DNA from: VAXT01 sp963774625
GTDB taxonomy: Bacteria > Actinomycetota > Thermoleophilia > Gaiellales > Gaiellaceae
Length of the DNA: 64,000 nt
Assembly: GCA_963774625.1 (NCBI GenBank)
Contig: CAVZFQ010000013.1
Location: 62,001-126,000 of the forward strand
Direction of reading: 5' to 3'
Shown here: positions 40,809-48,374 of the stretch, piece after piece
How the letters are laid out: every line of letters starts with the position of its first letter
Position numbering within the stretch: the stretch's first letter is position 1
Position numbers and translations under genes: made by a program
The notes under the pieces: model-generated
Told to the model about the DNA's origin: nothing
What the model saw: the letters and a program-made list of their open reading frames with translations, nothing else
Database searches by the model: none

Positions 40809-41531
40809 CTAGGCGTCTCCGGAAGTGCGAGCTTTTTTTCGAGCAGGCGGATCAACGCCGAGAGCGTCCAGACGATCGTGAGATAGATGACGGCAAGCAC
40901 CGTGAACATCTCGAACGTGCGAAACGTGACCGCCTGGATGTTGTTCGCGACGTTTGTCAGCTCGTTGTAGCCGATGGCAAAGCCGAGCAGGGAGGTGTTC
41001 TTCAGGATGGAGATGTAGGTGTTGATCGAGGACGGCAGCGCGATCCGCCCGCCGATCGGCAACGTCACGTTGAGGAACGTCTTCAGCGGGGTGAACCCGA
41101 GCGCGTAGCCGGCCTCGCGGTAACGCTTCGGCACAGCCTCGAAACCGGCACGGAAGTTCTCGGTGTTGAACGCGCCGCCCCAGATCGAGATCGAGAGCCA
41201 GGCAACCGTGAAGGGCTCGACCTGGATGCCTGCGTCACCGACGCGCGGGACATCCCAACCGGAGATCTCGCCGGGAACTTGGGGAAGCCCGTAGTAGAGG
41301 AAGAAGATCTGGACGAGGATGGGCGTGTTTCGGATCACCTCGACGTAGACGGCGGCCAGCTGGCTGATGACGGGAATCCGGTGCGCCCGCGCCGCCCCAA
41401 GCACGAGCCCGATGATCGAGGCCACGACGACGCCGACTACGGCGGCCTTCATCGTGAGCTTGAAGGCCGCCCCAGATGGCTTCCCGGTTGTCCCAGATGA
41501 AGCCCCAGTCGAACGAGACGGCGACGTCCAT
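40805..41531 (-). CDS. Polar amino-acid ABC importer permease (1), frameshifted
   Basis: The N-terminus MDVAVSFDWGFIWDNREAIW (ATG 41531) continues after a +1 shift in the run TGGGGCGG (about 41470-41476) as AAFKLTMKAAVVGVVVASII, then VEVIRNTPILVQIFFLYYGL, FRAGFEAVPKRYREAGYALG and INTYISILKNTSLLGFAIGY to 40805. Removing one G gives an uninterrupted HisQ/GlnP-type permease of about 240 residues with the EAA loop intact. Together with permease 2 it forms the membrane channel of an amino-acid importer. Confidence 0.88.
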
Positions 41532-41544
41532 GGGGCTATGAAAA

Positions 41545-41576
41545 CACGAGCGGCCGCGCTGAGGCGGCCGCTCGTG
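41545..41576 (-). terminator. Intra-operon terminator between binding-protein and permease genes
   Basis: Minus strand: CACGAGCGGCCGC, loop, GCGGCCGCTCGTG, then TTTTC: a perfect 13-bp stem with a short T tract. It lies after the stop of the binding-protein gene and before the first permease start (41531). Partial termination here would give more binding protein than permease, as in other importers. Confidence 0.72.
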
Positions 41577-41592
41577 ATCGCTCTAGTCGGCC

Positions 41593-42510
41593 CTAGCTAG
41601 GGCAGTTGTTCTCCGGCGGGTTCCCGCGCGGATAGCGAGGAGTGACCCTCGGGCTCGGCGCGTTGCTCCGGAAGGTGGTGTAGAAGCGGCGCGGAATCGT
41701 CCGCTTCAGGATGCCCCAGAACATGTCGCGGGCCTTCATCCCACGGATCGCGGCGTCGATCCATGCCTTCATCGACGTCTCGCCCTTGCGAATGCCGATT
41801 CCCCACGGTACGTCGAGGAACCGATGGGTCGTCAGGCGTGTCGTCGAGTCGTTGGCAGCGACGCCGACCAGGAACGCGTCGTCGTACATGAACGCGTCGA
41901 CTTGCTGGTTCTTGAGCGCGAGCACGCCCGCGCTCGGGCTCGCGATGGTCTGGAACGTCGTATTTTTGAAGCAGTTCGCGATCCAGTTGTTGTAGATCGA
42001 GCCCGATGTCGAGGCGATCCGCTTGCCGGCCATCCACGTCGTCAGTCGCCCGACCGTGGTGCTGTTCCGGACGAGCAGACGACCGACCGCGCCGTAGTAC
42101 GGAAGCGAGTAGTCGATCTGCTGCTCGCGGGCAGCCGTCCACGTGAGTGTCGAGATGATCATGTCGACGCGCTTCGACTGCAGGGTCGGGATTCGGCTTG
42201 CCGTCGTTGTGCACGTGAAGTCGACCCTCGTCCTCGAGCCGAATGCCCACAACGCGAACTGGCGGGCGACCTCGACGTCGTAGCCGCGGTTGCGGCCACT
42301 CGTGTCCTGCCAGCCGAACGGCGGCGTGTCGCACTTGACGCCGATTTGCCATCTGCCTCTGCTACGCACCTCGGCAGGCAGTGCAGGCAGCCGCGGCTTC
42401 GCTGGCAGCTTCGCCTGCGCTGTGCTCCCCGAGGGTGCGGCGGAGCCGAAGGTGGCGGCCACGGCGGCCACCAGCCCGATCAGCGCTGTAACCAGAACAA
42501 GTCGTCTCAT
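41593..42510 (-). CDS. Amino-acid ABC importer periplasmic-type binding protein
   Basis: 305 residues. Export signal MRRLVLVTALIGLVAAVAATFGSAA without lipobox. Family blocks: GVKCDTPPFGWQDTSGRNRG, YDVEVARQFALWAFG, LTWTAAREQQIDYSLPYYGA, IASTSGSIYNNWIANCF, DVPWGIGIRKGETSMKAWID. Fits the glutamate/cystine-type solute-binding cluster. The start overlaps the ATPase stop (ATGA). Shine-Dalgarno AAGGAGAAGTGGA. Confidence 0.9.
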   Translation of the reverse strand: MRRLVLVTALIGLVAAVAATFGSAAPSGSTAQAKLPAKPRLPALPAEVRSRGRWQIGVKCDTPPFGWQDTSGRNRGYDVEVARQFALWAFGSRTRVDFTCTTTASRIPTLQSKRVDMIISTLTWTAAREQQIDYSLPYYGAVGRLLVRNSTTVGRLTTWMAGKRIASTSGSIYNNWIANCFKNTTFQTIASPSAGVLALKNQQVDAFMYDDAFLVGVAANDSTTRLTTHRFLDVPWGIGIRKGETSMKAWIDAAIRGMKARDMFWGILKRTIPRRFYTTFRSNAPSPRVTPRYPRGNPPENNCPS

Positions 42511-43361
42511 TCCACTTCTCCTTCGTCGGTGATTGTCAATTCTTCCAGGGAATGCGCCATTTGTAGAGAGCGCCGCAGGAATTGCTTCGTCCGCTCCTGC
42601 TGCGGCCGGTCGAGGACGTCCGCCGGGATCCCCTGCTCGACGATCTTCCCCTCGTCCATGAAGATCAGGCGGTCGCCCACCTCGCGGGCGAACTGCATCT
42701 CGTGCGTGACGACGATCATCGTCATGCCCGACCGTGCTAGGTCTCGCATGACGACGAGCACCTCGCCGACGAGCTCGGGGTCGAGGGCCGACGTGACCTC
42801 GTCGAACAACATCACGTGCGGCTCCATGACCAGCGCCCGGGCGATCGCGACCCGCTGCTGCTGGCCGCCTGAAAGCTCGTGAGGATACGACCGGTCTTTC
42901 TCCGGGAGACCCACGCGGGCGAGCAGGTCGCGCGCCCGTTCCTCGGCCTCGCGGCGTGGGACTTTCTTCACCCGGCGCGCCCCGAGGGTGAGGTTGTCCA
43001 TCACGCGAAGGTGTGGGAAGAGGTTGAACTGCTGGAAGACGATGCCGATCCGCTGCCGGACCTTGTCGACCTTGACGCCGCGCTTGGTGATCTCCTCGCC
43101 CTCGAAGAAGATCCGCCCGCTCTGGATCGGCTCTAGAAGGTTGATCGTGCGGAGGAGGGTGCTCTTGCCGCTTCCGCTCGGGCCGATGACGACGAGGGTC
43201 TCTCCCGTGGCCACCTCGAAGTCGATGCCGTCGAGGACGAGGTTGTCGCCGAAGCTCTTGTGGATCTGCTCGCCCCGGACGACCGGAGCCCCATTGGTCG
43301 TGGCCGCGCCCGCCTCTGCGGCAAGCGTGAACGCCGTGACCTTTCGCCGCTCCTCCTCCAC
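42507..43361 (-). CDS. Polar amino-acid ABC importer ATPase (GlnQ type)
   Basis: 284 residues from GTG 43361. Walker A IGPSGSGKSTLLR, Q-loop VFQQFNLFPHLRVMDN, signature ELSGGQQQRVAIARALV, Walker B VMLFDEVTSALDPELVG, H-loop IVVTHEMQFAREV. The family specificity is for polar amino acids. An extra N-terminal stretch of about 30 residues precedes the domain. Leads the operon ATPase - binding protein - terminator - permease - permease. A palindrome overlapping its promoter suggests repression by a dimeric regulator. Confidence 0.92.
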   Translation of the reverse strand: MEEERRKVTAFTLAAEAGAATTNGAPVVRGEQIHKSFGDNLVLDGIDFEVATGETLVVIGPSGSGKSTLLRTINLLEPIQSGRIFFEGEEITKRGVKVDKVRQRIGIVFQQFNLFPHLRVMDNLTLGARRVKKVPRREAEERARDLLARVGLPEKDRSYPHELSGGQQQRVAIARALVMEPHVMLFDEVTSALDPELVGEVLVVMRDLARSGMTMIVVTHEMQFAREVGDRLIFMDEGKIVEQGIPADVLDRPQQERTKQFLRRSLQMAHSLEELTITDEGEVE

Positions 43362-43368
43362 CGGCTTG

Positions 43369-43389
43369 TTTATACCGCTTGTAAGCGGT
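43369..43389 (-). promoter_or_regulatory. Promoter -10 and palindromic operator of the importer operon
   Basis: TATAAA (43374-43369) lies 7 nt before GTG 43361, a leaderless arrangement. The perfect palindrome ACCGCTT-GT-AAGCGGT (43374-43389) covers the region just upstream of the -10. A 16-bp inverted repeat here fits a dimeric repressor of LacI, GntR or TetR type; the regulator is not encoded nearby. Confidence 0.6.
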
Positions 43390-43394
43390 TTGGC

Positions 43395-43440
43395 GTAGGT
43401 CCATCCCCCTTCGGGGGGAGGCTCGTCACATTCGGCCTAC
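43395..43440 (+). other. Structured leader: UUCG hairpin inside an outer stem
   Basis: Inner hairpin TCCCCC-TTCG-GGGGGA (43404-43419) with a stable UUCG tetraloop; outer stem GTAGGTC (43395-43401) pairs with GGCCTAC (43434-43440). A second stem-loop (GTCGTTC 43460-43466 with GAACGAC 43484-43490) follows before GTG 43529. A leader of about 130 nt is unusual in this window. No known riboswitch class recognised. Confidence 0.45.
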
Positions 43441-43528
43441 CTACTTTGAGGGGGACACCGTCGTTCGCCGCCAAGGCGACGGAGAACGACATGTTGAGAC
43501 CTGCGCCCTCATCCCCAAGGACTTCGCC

Positions 43529-44476
43529 GTGAGCATGCACGGGCTGGGAGCCCTGCTCGGCGGCAAGGTGGGCGGAATCGCCTCGACGGCGACCGCCGCC
43601 GTTCTCGTGCCTGCGTCCGCTGTTGCCGTGCTCGCGGTGCCGCCGTCGGCGGTCAAGCGCATCGCCTCGCCGGTCTGGAATGCCAAGGCGGAGGTCTTCG
43701 GCGTCAGCGATTTCGCGCGCGAGCTCACCGGTGATGCTTCGCGTCACGCGCGGCAACGCATGCGCTTCGTTGTTCGCAAGAGCCGCGGGGCGACGAACTC
43801 GGTCGCCGGCAGGGCTGACCGCCTGGTCGAGCGCCTCACGGAAGACGAACCCACCACCGAGCTGACCCTCGTCGAGAGCCCGGTCAGCACTCCAGCCGCC
43901 CCCGGCCCGGCGCCGGCGGAGCCGCCGGTCGATACAGGTTCTGCCAGCCCCTTGGCTGGGGCCGGGAGCGCCGTCGGGGGAGAGCCGAACCGCCACGGCG
44001 ACGAGGGCGCCGGCGAGACCGACCCACCCCCACCACCCGCACCCCCTCCGGCCGAAGAGCCTCCGCCTCCGCCGGCAGACGAGCCCGCGCAGGACGACGA
44101 CGGCTCGAATGACGACGACGGTGACGACGAGACCGACGACGGTGACGACGAGACCGACGACGGCGGCGGGATCGACGAGCCCGGCAACAACAACGGCCAG
44201 AACGGGAACAGCGAGGACGAGGACGAGAACGTGGACGTGGACGTGGACGACGGCGGCGACGCTCCTCCGCCACCTCCCCCGCCGCCACCACCACCACCAC
44301 CACCACCCCCCACCCCCGCCACCACCTCCACCCCCCGCCACCCCCGCCACCCCCGCCACCCCCGGAGGACTGCGACGACCACGGCAACAACGGCAACCAC
44401 AACGGGTGGGGCAACGGCAACGGCCGGGAACGGGAACGGCCACGACGACTGCGATGACGACGACGACGACGATTGA
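43529..44476 (+). CDS. Pro/Asp-rich membrane protein (low-complexity, frame unsettled)
   Basis: Called from GTG 43529 with AAGGA upstream. N-terminal half: one hydrophobic segment (TAAVLVPASAVAVLAVPPSA), then a conserved-looking stretch (FGVSDFARELTGDASRHARQ, MRFVVRKSRGATNSVAGRAD). From about residue 125 it is Pro-rich and Asp-rich (PPPPPAPPPAEEPPPP, DDETDDGDDETDDGGG, DEDENVDVDVDDGGD). From about 44306 the poly-Pro pattern moves through three frames and returns, ending GHDDCDDDDDDD, so three +1 indels in C or G runs are suspected. Known function: none. Its stop overlaps the start of the GGDEF-EAL gene. Confidence 0.55.
   Translation: MSMHGLGALLGGKVGGIASTATAAVLVPASAVAVLAVPPSAVKRIASPVWNAKAEVFGVSDFARELTGDASRHARQRMRFVVRKSRGATNSVAGRADRLVERLTEDEPTTELTLVESPVSTPAAPGPAPAEPPVDTGSASPLAGAGSAVGGEPNRHGDEGAGETDPPPPPAPPPAEEPPPPPADEPAQDDDGSNDDDGDDETDDGDDETDDGGGIDEPGNNNGQNGNSEDEDENVDVDVDDGGDAPPPPPPPPPPPPPPPPTPATTSTPRHPRHPRHPRRTATTTATTATTTGGATATAGNGNGHDDCDDDDDDD
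44332..44358. repeat. 9-bp tandem repeat in the Pro-rich gene
   Basis: Three perfect units of CCCCCGCCA. In the frame CCC-CCG-CCA they encode poly-Pro, but in the frame of the annotated protein they give Pro-Arg-His. Slippage-prone sequence. Confidence 0.7.
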
Positions 44477-46479
44477 GCTCGCCACCTCTCAACCCTTCGG
44501 AGCGGCGGCGAGCCCGCCCGCCCTTCCCGCCGGCGCCGCGTCGCGCTGAGTCGATCGCGCCGCCGCGCCTCGTCCTTCGCTTCGCGCTCTACACCGCGGT
44601 CGGGCTCGCCCTGGCCGCGGCGGGCATCCTGCTGTTCATCCGCCAGCACGGGATCGCGCAGGCCGAGCACTCGGTCGCCTTCCACGCACGCTTCGTGGCG
44701 GACTCAGTCCTGAGCGACCAGCTCCGGACCAAGGACTTCGCCCAACCAGTGCGCGGGCAGCGACGTGCGGCACTCGACGAGCTCTTCCGGAGCGAGGTCC
44801 TCGTGGGCAGCACCCTCGGCGCGACCCTGTACGGGCCGAAAGGCCGCGTCACCTACTCGACCGACCCCGCGCTGATCGGGCGCGCGAGCCGGCGTCCCGC
44901 CCCGACCATGGAGACGTCGGTACAGCAGTGGGGCGGAAGGAAGGCGCTCAACGTGTTCGTCCCCATCCGGGTCGGGCGAGGCGACGAAGCCGGGACGTTC
45001 GCGCTGCATCAGGACTACGCCCCGATCGCAGCCTCTGCCCGCAAGGCGTTCATCCCGGTGGCGGGGGTCCTCGAGCTCGCGCTGATCGGGCTGTACCTCT
45101 CGCTCTTCCCGCTCCTTCGGCGAGTCACGCGGAGGCTGCGCGGCCACCTCGAAGAGATCGAGCACCAGGCACTGCACGACGGGCTGACGGGCCTGCCGAA
45201 CCGGGATCTGTTCCGGCGACGGATCAACGAGGCAATCGCACAAGCCCGGCAGCGTCAGTCCGGAGTCTCCGTGTTGCTCCTCGACCTGGACCGCTTCAAG
45301 GAGATCAACGACACGCTCGGCCACCAGAGCGGCGACCTGCTCCTGCAGGCCCTGGCCAAGCGGCTCGAGACCCTCATTCGCGACACCGATACGGTGGCGC
45401 GCCTCGGCGGAGACGAGTTCGCGATCGTCTCACCGGGCGCAGGGGACGAGGCCGGCTCCTTCGTGCTGGCCGAACGAATCCGCGCGGGGCTCGAGGCCCC
45501 GTTCGCCCTCGCCGGATTGACCGTCGAAGTCGAGGCAAGCGTCGGCATCGCCCTCTACCCGGATCACGGCGACGATGTCGAGGCCCTCATCCGGCACGCA
45601 GACGTGGCCATGTACAACGGGAAGAAGACCCATCGGCCGATGCTCTACTCGCAGAAGGACGACCACTATTCGCCAGGCCGTCTCGCGCTCGTCGGCGAGC
45701 TGCGGCGCGCGATCTCCGACGGCGAGCTCGTCATCCACTACCAGCCGCGAGTCGAGCTCGCGACGGGAGACGTTCACGCGGTCGAGGCGCTCGTCCGCTG
45801 GGACCATCCGGAGCGAGGCCTGCTCTCGCCCGGCGAATTCCTGCCGCTCGCCGAGCACACCGGGATGATCCGTCCTCTCACCGGCTACGTGCTGGACCGA
45901 GCGCTCGCCGACTGCGCCGGCTGGTCGCATGAGGGGCTTCGGCCCGGAGTCTCGGTCAACCTCTCCGCGCGCGACCTCCTCGACGCCGACCTGCCGCGTG
46001 AGGTCGAGTCGCTGCTCTCGAAGCACGGCGTCGACCCCACTCTGCTCGAGGTCGAGATCACGGAGCACACGATCCTCACCGACCCCGAGCGCGCGCGAGT
46101 CGTCCTCGAGCGGCTCCGCGAGCTCGGCGTGACGCTCTCGATCGACGACTTCGGCACCGGCTTCTCGTCGCTCGGACAGCTGAAGCGGCTCCCGGTCGAC
46201 GTCCTCAAGATCGACAGGTCGTTCGTCCTGAACATGGAGCACGACGACAACGACGACGTGATCGTGCGCTCGACGATCGACCTCGGCCACAACCTCGGCC
46301 TGCGTGTCGTCGCCGAGGGCGTCGAGACGCAGGAGACCTGGAATCGCCTCGCCCAGCTGGGTTGCGACACGGCGCAGGGTTTTTTCATCAGCCGGCCCCT
46401 GCCACGAGTCGTGCTCGTCGAGTGGCTGAAGAAGCGCGGCTCCGAGGAGCCGCCCCGCCGCATGCGCCTCGTCGGGTAG
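44473..46479 (+). CDS. Membrane GGDEF-EAL protein (c-di-GMP turnover)
   Basis: 668 residues from TTG 44473, overlapping the stop of the preceding gene (TTGA). TM1 (LVLRFALYTAVGLALAAAG), extracytoplasmic region of about 140 residues, TM2 (VAGVLELALIGLYLSLFPLL), GGDEF domain about 235-390 with DGLTGLPNRDLF and RLGGDEFAIV (active-site loop intact), EAL domain about 400-650 with HAVEALVRWDHP, VSVNLSARDLLD, SIDDFGTGFSSLGQLKRLPV, KIDRSFV and VAEGVE. Both sites look catalytic. The external part may sense a signal; its partner may be the Pro/Asp-rich protein encoded just upstream. Confidence 0.93.
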   Translation: MSSPPLNPSERRRARPPFPPAPRRAESIAPPRLVLRFALYTAVGLALAAAGILLFIRQHGIAQAEHSVAFHARFVADSVLSDQLRTKDFAQPVRGQRRAALDELFRSEVLVGSTLGATLYGPKGRVTYSTDPALIGRASRRPAPTMETSVQQWGGRKALNVFVPIRVGRGDEAGTFALHQDYAPIAASARKAFIPVAGVLELALIGLYLSLFPLLRRVTRRLRGHLEEIEHQALHDGLTGLPNRDLFRRRINEAIAQARQRQSGVSVLLLDLDRFKEINDTLGHQSGDLLLQALAKRLETLIRDTDTVARLGGDEFAIVSPGAGDEAGSFVLAERIRAGLEAPFALAGLTVEVEASVGIALYPDHGDDVEALIRHADVAMYNGKKTHRPMLYSQKDDHYSPGRLALVGELRRAISDGELVIHYQPRVELATGDVHAVEALVRWDHPERGLLSPGEFLPLAEHTGMIRPLTGYVLDRALADCAGWSHEGLRPGVSVNLSARDLLDADLPREVESLLSKHGVDPTLLEVEITEHTILTDPERARVVLERLRELGVTLSIDDFGTGFSSLGQLKRLPVDVLKIDRSFVLNMEHDDNDDVIVRSTIDLGHNLGLRVVAEGVETQETWNRLAQLGCDTAQGFFISRPLPRVVLVEWLKKRGSEEPPRRMRLVG

Positions 46480-46501
46480 GCACTCCCAGGCTGGCGGCGA
46501 A

Positions 46502-46507
46502 TATCGT
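46502..46507 (+). promoter_or_regulatory. Leaderless -10 box of the 46514 gene
   Basis: TATCGT, 6 nt before GTG 46514; no Shine-Dalgarno sequence. Confidence 0.5.
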
Positions 46508-46513
46508 CCCGTT

Positions 46514-46966
46514 GTGGGACGACTGGCGGCCATCTGCGGTGCTGGGATCCTCGCGCTCGCGTGCGCGGCATGTGGCGGCGACGAGGATCTGGCATCGAGC
46601 GGCCCGGGCGAGGCCCAGGTCGAGGTGCTCGACAACCTCTACGGCGGGCGCTACGACTTGGCCTGGGAAGACCTGCACCCCGAGCACCAACGGATCGCGC
46701 CGCGCAGTCGCTTCGTCCGCTGCTCGGCGCAGGTCGCGCCCTCCGGCGACCTCGAGTCGATCGAGGTGCTCGACGTGTTCGACGACAACGCGGCCATCCC
46801 CGGAATCGATGACGGGGAGACGAAGGCCGTCCGGGTTCGGGTGAACTCACTCGAAGGCGACTCCGACACGTTCGTCAATCACCAGGTCAAGGTCGGCGAG
46901 GAGTGGCGCTGGGTCCTCAACGCGGCCGCTTTCAGGGCGTACCAACAGGGGCGCTGTCCTCGCTGA
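46514..46966 (+). CDS. Lipoprotein of unknown function (NTF2-like?)
   Basis: 150 residues from GTG 46514. Signal ICGAGILALACAAC with lipobox; mature CGGDEDLASSG. The domain reads VLDNLYGGRYDLAWEDLHPE, HQRIAPRSRFVRCSAQVAPS and EEWRWVLNAAAFRAYQQGRC, a helix-plus-curved-sheet pattern like NTF2/DUF4878 proteins. The lipoprotein at 51698 is similar in build (AFVAEMLDGRPNDAAERLSS). Function unknown. Confidence 0.72.
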   Translation: MGRLAAICGAGILALACAACGGDEDLASSGPGEAQVEVLDNLYGGRYDLAWEDLHPEHQRIAPRSRFVRCSAQVAPSGDLESIEVLDVFDDNAAIPGIDDGETKAVRVRVNSLEGDSDTFVNHQVKVGEEWRWVLNAAAFRAYQQGRCPR

Positions 46967-46972
46967 TACTTT
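46967..46972 (+). promoter_or_regulatory. Leaderless -10 box of the zinc-ribbon gene
   Basis: TACTTT right behind the preceding stop codon and 6 nt before GTG 46979; no Shine-Dalgarno sequence. Confidence 0.5.
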
Positions 46973-46978
46973 GGCCGT

Positions 46979-47155
46979 GTGGCCGAAGGCACACCGATCG
47001 GGACGTTCGCGCTTACGTGCCCCCACTGCAAGAAGCCGTTCGAGGCCAAACTGATGGACGGAGCGGCTGCGCGAGGTTTCAAGTGCCCGCACTGCCGCCT
47101 GTTCGTCCCGTACGAGCGCGCCAGAGGCGACGCTCCAGAAGCCCAAGCGTCCTAG
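46979..47155 (+). CDS. Small zinc-ribbon protein (58 aa)
   Basis: GTG 46979 to TAG 47155. The product reads MAEGTPIGTFALTCPHCKKP, then about 20 residues and FKCPHCRLFVPYERARGD. Two CPHC knuckles 23 residues apart make a classic zinc ribbon. Small size, coding-like codon use and a TAnnnT box 6 nt upstream support it. Likely a nucleic-acid or protein contact module; no family name can be given. It converges on rpoD with one base between stops. Confidence 0.7.
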   Translation: MAEGTPIGTFALTCPHCKKPFEAKLMDGAAARGFKCPHCRLFVPYERARGDAPEAQAS

Positions 47156-47156
47156 G

Positions 47157-48248
47157 TCAGCAGTCTTTTAGGCCCTGCGCCTCGGGCAACGTCTCCAAGC
47201 GCTTCAGCGTGTTGTTCTCGATCTGACGGATCCGCTCCCGCGTGACTCCGAACGCGCGCCCGACCTCCTCGAGGGTGCACGGTTGCTCCCCGCGGAGCCC
47301 GAAGCGAAGCTCGATGACGAGCCGCTCGCGCTCGGGAAGCGAGTCGAGAGCCTTCTGGATGTCGGCGCGCCGCAGGGTCAGCGAAGCGGTGTCGAAGGGC
47401 GACTCGGCCTGCTCGTCCTGCACGAAGTCACCGAGCTCTGACTCCTCTTCCTCGCCGATCGGCTTCTCGAGCGAGATCGGGAGTTGCGACATGCGCAGGA
47501 TCTCGCGCACCTCTTCGGTCGTCATCTCGAGCTCGGTCGCGATCTCGTCGGGGCGCGGTTCGCGCCCGAGCCGCTGGACGAGCTGGCGCTCGATGTGCAC
47601 GACCTTGTTCAGCTTCTCGACCATGTGCACGGGGATGCGGATCGTCCGCGCCTTGTCGGCGATCGCCCTGGTCACGGCCTGGCGAATCCACCACGTCGCG
47701 TACGTGGAGAACTTGAAGCCCTTGCGGTAGTCGAACTTCTCGACGGCGCGAATGAGCCCGAGCGAGCCCTCCTGAATCAGGTCGAGGAACGAGAGGCCGC
47801 GACCGAGGTAGCTCTTCGCAATGGAAACCACGAGCCGGAGATTGGCCTCGATCATGTGCGTCTTGGCGGACATGTCCCCGCGCTCGATGCGCTTGGCCAG
47901 GTAGATCTCCTGATCCGCAGTCAGGAGCGGCACCTTGCCGATCTCACGCAGGTAGAGGCGCAGCGAGTCGAGCGAGGGCTCGACCGAGAGATCGAGCTTC
48001 GGGCCCTTCTCCTCCTCGGCGAGCGCAGGCTGCTCGTGCGGCGGGTGCTTGTGCTGCTCCCCCTCGACCAGCTCGATCGAGTGGTCGATGAGGTACGTGT
48101 AGAAATCCTCGATCTGCTCCTTCGAGAGCTCGACCTCTTCGAGGCCGCTGACGATCTCGTCGTATGTGAGGAAGCCTTTCTCTTGTCCGTCCTGTACCAG
48201 CTTGTGGAGCTCTTCGACGTCGGGGAGGGAGATGTCGACGGTGAGCAT
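47157..48248 (-). CDS. rpoD: Primary sigma factor RpoD/SigA
   Basis: 363 residues. Region 1.1 remnant at the N-terminus (VEELHKLVQDGQEKGFLTYD, then VSGLEEVELSKEQIEDFYTY), region 1.2 SLRLYLREIGKVPLLTADQE, region 2 NLRLVVSIAKSYLGRGLSFL, then FSTYATWWIRQAVTRAIADK, region 3 KLNKVVHIERQLVQRLGREP, region 4.2 CTLEEVGRAFGVTRERIRQI. The WWIRQAVTRAIADKARTIRI block marks a housekeeping sigma. Directs RNA polymerase to the TTGACA/TATAAT promoters seen here. Shine-Dalgarno GAAGGAGG. Confidence 0.96.
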   Translation of the reverse strand: MLTVDISLPDVEELHKLVQDGQEKGFLTYDEIVSGLEEVELSKEQIEDFYTYLIDHSIELVEGEQHKHPPHEQPALAEEEKGPKLDLSVEPSLDSLRLYLREIGKVPLLTADQEIYLAKRIERGDMSAKTHMIEANLRLVVSIAKSYLGRGLSFLDLIQEGSLGLIRAVEKFDYRKGFKFSTYATWWIRQAVTRAIADKARTIRIPVHMVEKLNKVVHIERQLVQRLGREPRPDEIATELEMTTEEVREILRMSQLPISLEKPIGEEEESELGDFVQDEQAESPFDTASLTLRRADIQKALDSLPERERLVIELRFGLRGEQPCTLEEVGRAFGVTRERIRQIENNTLKRLETLPEAQGLKDC

Positions 48249-48374
48249 TGACCTCCTTCGGTCGCCGGGAGCGAGGACGGACTGCCGAAATGCGAAGAGC
48301 CGGTTCGCTGTTCCCCCGGCCCTTTCCGCGCGGGACGTTAACGCATATCCACAGGGCTGTGTAGATCTTTTTTT

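Noticed and set aside
43395..43440. c-di-GMP (GEMM) riboswitch on either strand
   Set aside because: CCTACCTAC and its complement GTAGGTAGG recall the GEMM motif, but order and spacing of the conserved blocks do not match, and the GNRA-like loop is missing.
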